From Pseudomonadota bacterium (GTDB taxonomy: Bacteria > Pseudomonadota > Alphaproteobacteria > Rhizobiales > Hyphomicrobiaceae): 5,045 nt of DNA. The stretch covers positions 1 through 5,045 of the forward strand of contig JAEYYQ010000629.1 in the NCBI GenBank assembly GCA_023428365.1, given 5' to 3'. Positions 1-5,045 of the stretch are shown piece after piece. How positions within the stretch are numbered: the stretch's first letter is position 1; each line of letters begins with the position of its first letter. Below the pieces are notes generated by a model, which saw only the letters and a list, made by a program, of their open reading frames with translations, had not been told where the DNA came from and searched no databases. A program made the translations under genes and the position numbers.

Positions 1-433
1 TCGCAGATCCGCACCGCGCCACAAGATCCCGGACTTCGGGAAAATCGGGAAAGAGGGTCGTGGGACTGGCGCCAAGAGCAGCGGCGGTCAGCGGCATAAT
101 TCGACAAATGCGGGCCGGTGAGGCGCCCGCAGCCAGTTCCGCAATCGACACGCCCGCGCAGGCGGATACCAGAACATGATGCAGCTGCCATGGCAGGTCG
201 CGAACAGCTGACATGACGTCTTTTGGGCGCACGCAGAGCAAAATGATATCGGAACTTCCCACAAGCTCTGCGTTGGTACGCGTCAAACGGATGTTATGCA
301 GGGCGCCAAGGTGGGCCGCCTGACCGCGCGGCGATAGCAGCATATGCTCCGGCGAAAAACCGCTGCGTAGGAGCCCGGCAATCAACGCCTCAGCGAGATG
401 GCCAACGCCAAGGAAACCGACAGTCCGTTGCAT
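1..433 (-). CDS. Pyrroline-5-carboxylate reductase-like NAD(P)-dependent oxidoreductase (C-terminus cut by window edge)
   Basis: The 144 visible residues are the N-terminal Rossmann domain of the ProC (P5C reductase) superfamily. They open with a dinucleotide-binding loop, GFLGVGHLAEALIAGLLRSG at residues 6-25. Further on come a VRPKD segment, equivalent to the VKPQ of P5C reductases, an SACAGVSIAEL strand-helix, and RIMPLTAAALGASPTTLFP, which corresponds to the family's RVMPNTPxxxGxGxTAL stretch. The PNTP core is PLTA here, so this may be a divergent paralogue acting on another imine or amino acid rather than the housekeeping proline enzyme. The ATG at 431-433 follows the mutase TGA (435-437) by one base, which suggests one mRNA and translational coupling. 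The only Shine-Dalgarno-like run is a weak GGCGGG about 6 bases upstream. The C-terminal dimerisation domain lies beyond position 1. The superfamily is well supported; the substrate is unknown. Confidence 0.85.
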   Translation of the reverse strand, partial: MQRTVGFLGVGHLAEALIAGLLRSGFSPEHMLLSPRGQAAHLGALHNIRLTRTNAELVGSSDIILLCVRPKDVMSAVRDLPWQLHHVLVSACAGVSIAELAAGASPARICRIMPLTAAALGASPTTLFPDFPEVRDLVARCGSA

Positions 434-434
434 A

Positions 435-2234
435 TCAGGCCCGCCGACGGATCGCAGAGGCGGAACCGCCCGGCGAAGCGCGACGCACATCATCGGCGAG
501 AGCCTTCACCAGTACATCGATCGTGTCACACGGTACGGCCCCGGTTTGCCGGATCTCATCGGCGACATCGACAGGAAGCGATGACGCGCTATCGTCCATG
601 ATCTCGTTGAGCCGTCCACCTACGAAAACACGCGGAGCAACGCCGCGGCGCGCCAGTTCGCCTCGCAGCCGCTGTGAAAAGCTCAGCGCGACGCCGTTGT
701 AGGTTGAAACCGCAATACCGTGCGCCCCGCTTTCCGCGGCCACATCCGCAAGCACGTCCGGATCAACACTGACGCCGCCATCGACAAGCTCGATGCCAAG
801 CTTGCCAAGCACGATCCCGAGCAACCGTTTGCCGTAGAAATGCACGTCGGTTGTAGCAACGACGAGTTTGCTGCCGCTGGCACCGACAACCTCAGCATCT
901 TGGGGATCAATGGTCGCCAGAATTTTGTCGGCCAGATTATCGATTTCACTGACGAATGGGCTGGTCACAGGCTTGCCATCGTCTCTATCGCCGAACCGCG
1001 CCTCAAGACCGAGCGGACCGATACGACGCAGCGCGAGCATCACCTCGGCCGGATCGGTGGTATCGAAACCAGCGGACTCCAGTCCGTCACGCAGACGTTC
1101 ATAAAACCGCCGGCCGCGCGACAGCATCGACTGGGACAGCTCTATCGCAGCCGTCGTCGACATGATCGGCGCAAGATCCGCGACCCGCTCGACCATGCGC
1201 CGTGCCGCCAAGTGTGCATCGACAATCTCGTCAATGGTCGGGATACGCTGGGCTTCGGTCACGGGAATCGGCGTCAGCGCCTGGCCCGAATGGCGATTGG
1301 CGAGGGCAAAGGCGTCGACCAGAATATAGCTCGCCAACGCACCGTAGTTGGCCGTCGGGACCGGGCCGTACAGCGTCGTATTGCCGTAGAACATGGTGCC
1401 CGGTGTCGGGTTCACCTCGGCCATCGCAATCTGGAATGCCAAGCGTTTGACTGGTTCCGAAAACGTGTGGCCGAAGCAGTGCCCGAGCGGGGCGCCGATC
1501 AGGTCTTCCACGATCCAGCGTTCGACCATCGCAAAGCCGACCGTGGCACCCATGTCCTCAAGCCACGCGGCGTAGCCGTCATCCAGATTGGAATGGACAA
1601 GCATCGGCACCGATTGTCCGGCAATTAGCCCAAGCGCCTCCACCGTTGCCAGCGTCGTTCCGACATCATCGGTCCAGCCCGGCAGACGGAAGGTAAAATA
1701 CTGCGCCAGATTGCCGATCGTCGTCGAACCTGCCAGCAGCGCCGCGCTGACGTTTTCGACCGCCGACGGCATTCCGAGAACGAAATCGCCGAAATGTGGG
1801 GCGACCGGCGCCATGTTCGTCAAGCGGATGAAATCGTCCGGACCCTCCAGAATGAGGCCGGTTCCGCGCGGCCGCCCGGCGCGTTCGGCGCGCGGGTAGC
1901 CCATGCTCCAGTCGAGGCAGATGCCGTAGCGATCAGGCGCCGCAGCAGCAGTTGCTGCAAGACGATCGTGGACCTCGGACCACGCGCGGCAACTGTCGTC
2001 TAAGGATCGGTAGCCAATCTGGGCGTGAAACGTGAAGCGCTGCTCTGCCATGGCGCGGCGCTTGAACTCCAGTTCACTCGACACCCCCTCCTTTGCAAGC
2101 CAGGGCGACTTTCCCACTTGGATGCCCTTGGCCCGATCACGACCGCGCGCCAAGCGCTCAAGACCGCCGAGCGATCCCTCGGGCAACACATCATTCCGCC
2201 GCAACGGGGCATCAGTTGAAATGGTCGCGCGCAT
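435..2234 (-). CDS. Cobalamin-dependent mutase-like protein: TIM-barrel-like catalytic part with C-terminal B12-binding domain
   Basis: This is a 599-residue cytosolic protein with no signal peptide or membrane segment. Residues about 455-585 form a B12-binding Rossmann domain. It has DVHFYG (DxHxxG, 463-468; His465 would be the lower cobalt ligand in base-off/His-on binding), then VSTYNG at 509-514, and VFVGG at 536-540 as the closing GG motif. Residues about 95-430 look like the TIM barrel and helices of B12-dependent amino acid mutases. Notable segments are NLDDGY (216-221), PLGHCFGHTF (249-258) and VDAFALANRHSGQ (306-318). From memory these resemble the lysine/ornithine aminomutase alpha barrel somewhat more than glutamate mutase MutE, but I cannot align them. 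No Lys lies at +11 from the DxHxxG His, where those aminomutases hold PLP; the nearby lysines are K469 and K478. The ATG at 2232-2234 is preferred because AAGAGAAAG precedes it at good spacing; a GTG at 2280-2282 would add 16 residues but lacks such a site. The reaction and substrate are unknown. Confidence 0.8.
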   Translation of the reverse strand: MRATISTDAPLRRNDVLPEGSLGGLERLARGRDRAKGIQVGKSPWLAKEGVSSELEFKRRAMAEQRFTFHAQIGYRSLDDSCRAWSEVHDRLAATAAAAPDRYGICLDWSMGYPRAERAGRPRGTGLILEGPDDFIRLTNMAPVAPHFGDFVLGMPSAVENVSAALLAGSTTIGNLAQYFTFRLPGWTDDVGTTLATVEALGLIAGQSVPMLVHSNLDDGYAAWLEDMGATVGFAMVERWIVEDLIGAPLGHCFGHTFSEPVKRLAFQIAMAEVNPTPGTMFYGNTTLYGPVPTANYGALASYILVDAFALANRHSGQALTPIPVTEAQRIPTIDEIVDAHLAARRMVERVADLAPIMSTTAAIELSQSMLSRGRRFYERLRDGLESAGFDTTDPAEVMLALRRIGPLGLEARFGDRDDGKPVTSPFVSEIDNLADKILATIDPQDAEVVGASGSKLVVATTDVHFYGKRLLGIVLGKLGIELVDGGVSVDPDVLADVAAESGAHGIAVSTYNGVALSFSQRLRGELARRGVAPRVFVGGRLNEIMDDSASSLPVDVADEIRQTGAVPCDTIDVLVKALADDVRRASPGGSASAIRRRA

Positions 2235-2486
2235 CGGGCTTTCTCTTTGAACATCAATGTCGGCACAAGCCGCCAGAGCCACCTAGCTTACTTGCCCAGT
2301 CAGCCACAATAAACGCTGATCGTGCCGGCAACGCCAGTGCCTTGGGCTTCGGCCTCGCTGCTCGCAATGCGCGTGACAGCTGCGCGAAACCCACCGCCGG
2401 CTGTACACCGCCAAATATCGCTTCTGGCTAGAGGCCGCCCGACGCCCTATTTTTTAGGAAAGATCGGAACGCAGAGATCGCCTGAA
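2235..2486. other. Divergent spacer between mutase-like gene and small membrane ORF
   Basis: This non-coding stretch of about 250 bp must carry the promoters of the leftward mutase-like gene and the rightward small ORF. I see no clear -35/-10 pair in either direction. A short A/T tract with a tiny hairpin, CCTATTTTTTAGG (2447-2459), is the only AT-rich element. A cobalamin riboswitch was looked for on the minus strand, because the downstream gene binds B12, but the conserved B12-box elements are not present in the expected order. Confidence 0.4.
2239..2248 (-). promoter_or_regulatory. Ribosome binding site deciding the start of the cobalamin mutase-like gene
   Basis: On the minus strand the bases AAAGAGAAAG lie just before the ATG at 2232-2234, with the AGAG core 8 bases from the start codon. 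The alternative in-frame GTG at 2280-2282, directly after an in-frame TAG, is preceded by GCAAGTAAGCTAG, which has no good match to the 16S anti-SD. This favours the 599-residue product. Confidence 0.5.
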
Positions 2487-2636
2487 ATGCTCGAATACGT
2501 CCCATTTGCGATCCTGCTCCTCTTCGGAGTCGCTGGCGCGTATCTTGGCTTCGTCGTGTGGAAGGACTACCGGCGGCGTCACGCGGAGCTTGAGCACGAC
2601 GCAGCAACCAAGGCCGATCAGGCGCGATCCGATTGA
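2487..2636 (+). CDS. Small single-pass membrane protein (49 aa), hypothetical
   Basis: A 49-codon frame begins with ATG at 2487 and ends with TGA at 2634-2636. It encodes an almost purely hydrophobic segment, YVPFAILLLFGVAGAYLGFV at residues 4-23, ending at Trp25. A basic stretch KDYRRRH follows, then a charged tail. By the positive-inside rule the tail would be cytoplasmic and the short N-terminus periplasmic. The third codon position is mostly G/C, as in the neighbours. The ribosome site is weak: AGAG at 2474-2477, nine bases before ATG. An in-frame extension back to 2322 is possible but is low-complexity and lacks membrane character. The gene converges on olsB and overlaps its 3' end by 19 bp. 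Size and topology recall CcmD-type proteins, but no cytochrome c maturation genes are nearby, so I give no function. Confidence 0.5.
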   Translation: MLEYVPFAILLLFGVAGAYLGFVVWKDYRRRHAELEHDAATKADQARSD

Positions 2637-3616
2637 GCGGCTTGCCTGCGACCGGGCGCGATACGGGAACCCAATTCGTCGGGCGCACCGAAGTGCTCAA
2701 AGTAACGCGGATCGATGCGCTCGACCGGCAGCACGATCAGAACGTCGGTGGTTCCAAACTGACGATCGATCACCGCGCCGTCGCCCACCATGGCCCCGAG
2801 ACGCAAATAGCCCTTGATGAGAGGCGGCATGGCCCGCAACGCCGCTTTCGCGTCGATCTCATCCTTGGCGAGACGATCCATCGAAACGAACAGCCGGTCA
2901 TGCGCGCGCACCCGCCATTCCTGCGGCGCCCGCGCATGTTGATGCAGGAACGACAAAGCAGCAGCATGCTCGTCCGGATCGGTGCCTTCGAAGCTCGCAC
3001 ACCCGATCATGACGTCGACCTTGTGCTCGCGCACATAAGTCCACAGTCCGTGCCAGAGCAGTTCGACGGTTCGCTTGTTGCGATAAGGTTTGAGCACACA
3101 GCTGCGACCCAGCTCCATGAAGCGGTAGGTCGGCCGCTCCGCAATCAGCGGCGCGATGTCATATTCGCTCTGAGTGTAGAAACCCAACGCGCGCGTGGCC
3201 ACTTCTTGACGCAGCACGCGATAGGTGCCGACCACGCGGGGCTGGCGTACGCGCGCCCAGTCACGTGCAGATTCGGCTTCCGGCGCGGTGTCGACGACCA
3301 GCAAATGATCGCAGGCAGCGTCGTAGGCATCGGCATCACGGCCGCGCATCTGCGTCGCGAAGTTCGCCCGCGCCGACATCTCGTTGTAAAAAACCTCGTA
3401 GCGCAGCCGCTGCGCCAGCTTTACATCAGCTCTCGTGCGCGCGAGCCGGACTTCCAATGATCCGATTTTTCCGTAGATTTTATCAGCGTGAGGCCGCGCG
3501 GCATTCGCAAATCGAGGCAGCTTCTGACCAAACGAGAGGGCCGGCCGGCGGCGGCCATCGCGCACCGAACCTTTGGCCCACCGGTTGACACTGCGGATGA
3601 CGTTCAATGGGTCCAA
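2618..3616 (-). CDS. olsB: L-ornithine N(alpha)-acyltransferase OlsB (ornithine lipid biosynthesis)
   Basis: OlsB transfers a 3-hydroxyacyl group from acyl carrier protein to the alpha-amino group of ornithine. This gives lyso-ornithine lipid, which OlsA then O-acylates to the phosphorus-free ornithine lipid; no olsA is visible here. The 332-residue protein shows the GNAT-like fold of the family. LRYEVFYNEM (residues 72-81) is the N-terminal signature, VVGTYRVL (128-135) a core strand, and MELGRSCVLKPYRNKRTVEL (167-186) the acyl-donor/pantetheine-binding region. IGCASFEGTDP follows at 204-214, and the PPLIKGYLRLGA (264-275) to FGTTDVLIVLP (287-297) block is typical of OlsB. The TTG start at 3614-3616 is chosen because an excellent Shine-Dalgarno, AGGGGTGGAG, ends five bases before it. 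A GTG at 3662-3664 would add 16 residues without a comparable site. The N-terminal ~50 residues are basic and poorly conserved-looking. Family assignment is strong; substrate specificity is inferred from the family. Confidence 0.9.
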   Translation of the reverse strand: MDPLNVIRSVNRWAKGSVRDGRRRPALSFGQKLPRFANAARPHADKIYGKIGSLEVRLARTRADVKLAQRLRYEVFYNEMSARANFATQMRGRDADAYDAACDHLLVVDTAPEAESARDWARVRQPRVVGTYRVLRQEVATRALGFYTQSEYDIAPLIAERPTYRFMELGRSCVLKPYRNKRTVELLWHGLWTYVREHKVDVMIGCASFEGTDPDEHAAALSFLHQHARAPQEWRVRAHDRLFVSMDRLAKDEIDAKAALRAMPPLIKGYLRLGAMVGDGAVIDRQFGTTDVLIVLPVERIDPRYFEHFGAPDELGSRIAPGRRQAAQSDRA

Positions 3617-3621
3617 GATGG

Positions 3622-3631
3622 CTCCACCCCT
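3622..3631 (-). promoter_or_regulatory. Strong Shine-Dalgarno supporting a TTG start for olsB
   Basis: The minus strand reads AGGGGTGGAG followed by CCATC and then TTG. This is the best ribosome binding site in the window. It sits inside the longer reading frame that begins at the GTG at 3662-3664, so it argues that translation starts at the internal TTG. Confidence 0.6.
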
Positions 3632-3727
3632 GTTTAGCTCGTGCCTTCGAAGCCAACTCAGCACAATCGGGCGATGTCCACTCCCAGCCGACCGGACCGA
3701 TTGATCGAATCACGGCGCCCGCCCGCG

Positions 3728-3741
3728 CTAATGCTGGTTAA
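3728..3741 (-). promoter_or_regulatory. Possible CtrA-like half-site upstream of olsB
   Basis: The minus strand reads TTAACCAGCATTAG. The first half matches TTAACC, the core of the alphaproteobacterial CtrA site. The second half (TTAG) is a 3/4 match at 6-bp spacing rather than the usual 7. It lies at or just downstream of the predicted transcription start, a position that would suit repression. A short AT-rich motif like this can occur by chance. Confidence 0.2.
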
Positions 3742-3747
3742 GAGAGC

Positions 3748-3776
3748 ATTACCACAGGACTATGACAACTCGGCAA
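3748..3776 (-). promoter_or_regulatory. Candidate sigma-70-type promoter for olsB
   Basis: On the minus strand TTGCCG (3771-3776) and GGTAAT (3748-3753) are separated by exactly 17 bases. Each hexamer matches the consensus at four of six positions. The element lies in the gap after the kinase gene and about 130 bp upstream of the chosen olsB start. This would let olsB be transcribed independently of the kinase. The match is weak and untested. Confidence 0.25.
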
Positions 3777-3795
3777 TTTGAACTGGAGGGCAATC

Positions 3796-3815
3796 CTAAG
3801 CCGCGCGCGGCTTAG
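3796..3815. repeat. Perfect 20-bp palindrome covering the kinase stop codon
   Basis: CTAAGCCGCGCGCGGCTTAG is its own exact reverse complement. On the minus strand it encodes the last residues, KPRAA, and the TAG stop of the kinase. As RNA it could fold into a GC-rich stem with a minimal loop, consistent with a 3'-end processing or termination element. The bases after it on the minus strand (GATTGCCCTCC) are not U-rich, so it is not a textbook intrinsic terminator. Confidence 0.45.
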
Positions 3816-5045
3816 ACTCGGCCAGAGCCTCAGATGGAGCTGCGGACTGTGCGTGCTGCGGCAGCCAACGGGCCAGCAGGGCATCGAATTCCGACCAGGA
3901 AAACGGCTTCGACAGGTAGTCGTCCATGCCAGCCTCCACGCACATCCGCCGATCCTCGGCAAAGGCGTTCGCGGTGACTGCGATCAGCGGCGGACAGGAG
4001 CGACCGGGCGCGATGACCGTGGCGGCATTCTCCCGGAGTGTGCGGACTTCGCGGGCCGCTTGCAGACCATCGACGCCCGGCATGTGCACGTCCATCAACA
4101 CAAGGTCGATCGCAGGGCCGGTTCCAGCCAAGCTCCGTTTGATGGCATCCACTGCTTGCTGGCCATTCTCGACATGGCTGCTCGTGCAGCCAGCCCGGCG
4201 GATCATGCATTGGGCGAGCAATGCATTGATGGCGTTATCTTCGGCTACCAGGATGTGATACTGCGCGCGCTGCTCCTCGGAATCATCTCCCGCCGGCACG
4301 GCTTCTGGCCGCTGTTGACGAACAGAACCCTGCGGTCCGGTGATCTGGGCCATCAACGACGTGCGCCGAACCGGACGGACGAGATAGGCATCAAAGCCAT
4401 AGCGCTGGAACGTCGCCAGTCGCGATCGTTCAGACGCGGTGATAAGAACAACGCCGCGTACCGGGCTGCTTCCAGCCTTCTCGCGCGCCAGAGCCATCAA
4501 TTCGCCAGCAGCGCTCGGCTCGGCATTGGCATCGATCAGGACAAGGCTAACCGGCTTTTCCACACCGTCCAAGGCAGCCTTGGCCGCTTCAAGATCGCAA
4601 CCATCGATCTCGGTGACGAGCATCCCCTCGCCGCGCAATGTTGCCGCGATAGCTTTGCGTTCGATGGCAAGATCGGAGGCAATGAGAAGATGCTGATCCG
4701 CTCGCACGGGCTCCAGCCGTTGTGAGGCAACAGCGTCCGACTCCGGGATAAACGCCCCGACCGTCAGCTCAAGCGTGAACACGGAGCCCCGGCCGCGCTC
4801 GCTCTCGACCCGAATATCGCCGCTCATCGCCCGCGCCAGACGGCGTGAGATGGCAAGCCCGAGCCCTGTTCCGGTAATGCCGGCACGCGCTGCTGTCTCA
4901 GCTTGCTCGAATTCGGCAAACAGCCCGGCCATCGATGTGGGCGTCAATCCCGATCCGGTATCCTCGACACGCAGAATAACGTTCCAATGGCCGCTCGGCC
5001 GCATCTCAGCCGACGCCGAAACCAAAACGCCGCCGCTCTCGGTGA
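3796..5045 (-). CDS. Hybrid sensor histidine kinase, C-terminal part: HATPase, degenerate receiver, intact receiver (N-terminus outside window)
   Basis: The frame is open through the right edge, so the true start is not visible; residues here are counted from a TTG at 5023-5025 that is not the start. The first codons read TESGGVLVSAS, the end of the ATPase N-box region. DTGSG (22-26, G1 box), LFAEFEQAE (35-43) and TGTGLGLAISRRLA (51-64, G2 box) follow, so ATP binding looks intact. The first receiver (about 111-228) keeps Asp165 and Thr196, but its acidic pair is Ser117-Asp118 and its conserved Lys is Arg217, so it is probably a pseudo-receiver. The second (about 256-390) is complete: Glu262-Asp263, phospho-acceptor Asp312 in LMDVHMPG, Thr351 and Lys373 in SKPF. 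No HPt domain follows; the protein ends 19 residues later, so a separate phosphotransfer partner is expected if it acts as a phosphorelay. Signal and target are unknown. The gene lies upstream of olsB on the same strand, 179 bp away. Confidence 0.9.
   Translation of the reverse strand, partial: TESGGVLVSASAEMRPSGHWNVILRVEDTGSGLTPTSMAGLFAEFEQAETAARAGITGTGLGLAISRRLARAMSGDIRVESERGRGSVFTLELTVGAFIPESDAVASQRLEPVRADQHLLIASDLAIERKAIAATLRGEGMLVTEIDGCDLEAAKAALDGVEKPVSLVLIDANAEPSAAGELMALAREKAGSSPVRGVVLITASERSRLATFQRYGFDAYLVRPVRRTSLMAQITGPQGSVRQQRPEAVPAGDDSEEQRAQYHILVAEDNAINALLAQCMIRRAGCTSSHVENGQQAVDAIKRSLAGTGPAIDLVLMDVHMPGVDGLQAAREVRTLRENAATVIAPGRSCPPLIAVTANAFAEDRRMCVEAGMDDYLSKPFSWSEFDALLARWLPQHAQSAAPSEALAESKPRAA

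Noticed and set aside
720..1628. 302-codon plus-strand open frame opposite the mutase-like gene
   Set aside because: It is a shadow of a GC-rich minus-strand gene. The translation is rich in Arg and His, has no recognisable domain, and the opposite strand encodes clear B12-binding motifs.
1866..1899. GC-rich imperfect inverted repeat (CCCGGCGCG / CGGCGCGCGGG)
   Set aside because: It lies inside the mutase-like coding region, has mismatches, and is explained by Arg/Ala/Gly codons in GC-rich DNA.
2235..2282. Longer form of the mutase-like protein starting at GTG 2280-2282
   Set aside because: There is no good ribosome site before the GTG, whereas AAGAGAAAG precedes the ATG at 2232-2234. The extra 16 residues (MALAACADIDVQ...) look weakly like a lipoprotein leader but do not fit a cytosolic mutase.
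2447..2459. CCTATTTTTTAGG mini-hairpin as an intrinsic terminator
   Set aside because: The stem is only four base pairs and AT-containing, and it lies upstream of the divergent genes rather than at a gene end.
2235..2486. Cobalamin riboswitch ahead of the B12-binding protein gene
   Set aside because: Fragments such as GGTG and GGCACTGG occur on the minus strand, but the conserved B12-box sequences and their order are not there. A covariance-model search (Rfam cobalamin) would settle it.
2633..3460. 275-codon plus-strand open frame opposite olsB
   Set aside because: It is antisense to a well-supported OlsB reading frame and its product resembles no family. Its openness follows from the codon bias of olsB.
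3778..4725. 315-codon plus-strand open frame opposite the histidine kinase
   Set aside because: It is antisense to the receiver domains, whose catalytic residues are intact on the minus strand. The composition is Arg/His-rich, as in other shadow frames.

Overview
The window is GC-rich and densely coding, and it looks like chromosomal DNA of an alphaproteobacterium, most likely of the Rhizobiales/Hyphomicrobiales. The best taxonomic clues are an OlsB-type ornithine-lipid N-acyltransferase and a hybrid sensor kinase with two C-terminal receivers. This placement is inferred from gene content and composition; there is no rRNA or other marker gene here. No transposase, integrase, tRNA, CRISPR array or attachment site was seen.

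Four of the five genes lie on the minus strand, so transcription mostly runs right to left. From right to left: (1) positions 5045-3796 hold the C-terminal part of a hybrid histidine kinase, with the rest of the ATPase domain, a degenerate receiver and an intact receiver; its N-terminus lies outside the window. (2) A 179-bp gap holds a perfect 20-bp palindrome over the kinase stop codon, a weak candidate promoter and a TTAACC (CtrA-like) half-site. (3) olsB at 3616-2618 makes lyso-ornithine lipid; a strong Shine-Dalgarno supports a TTG start. (4) A 49-codon plus-strand gene at 2487-2636 would encode a single-pass membrane protein whose 3' end overlaps that of olsB by 19 bp. (5) A 252-bp divergent spacer at 2235-2486 has no convincing signal. 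(6) A 599-residue cobalamin-binding mutase-like protein lies at 2234-435. (7) One base after its stop begins a pyrroline-5-carboxylate reductase-like gene at 433, cut by the left edge.

The most unusual part is the last pair. A single-chain cobalamin-dependent mutase-like protein, with a TIM-barrel-like N-terminal part and a C-terminal B12 domain, is tightly coupled to a reductase of the ProC superfamily that lacks the family's usual PNTP-type motif. I do not recognise this pair as a described pathway. The simplest inference is a carbon-skeleton or amino-group rearrangement of an amino acid followed by an NAD(P)-dependent step on the product. The olsB/kinase half is more conventional: membrane-lipid remodelling next to a signalling protein, with no proof that the two are functionally linked.
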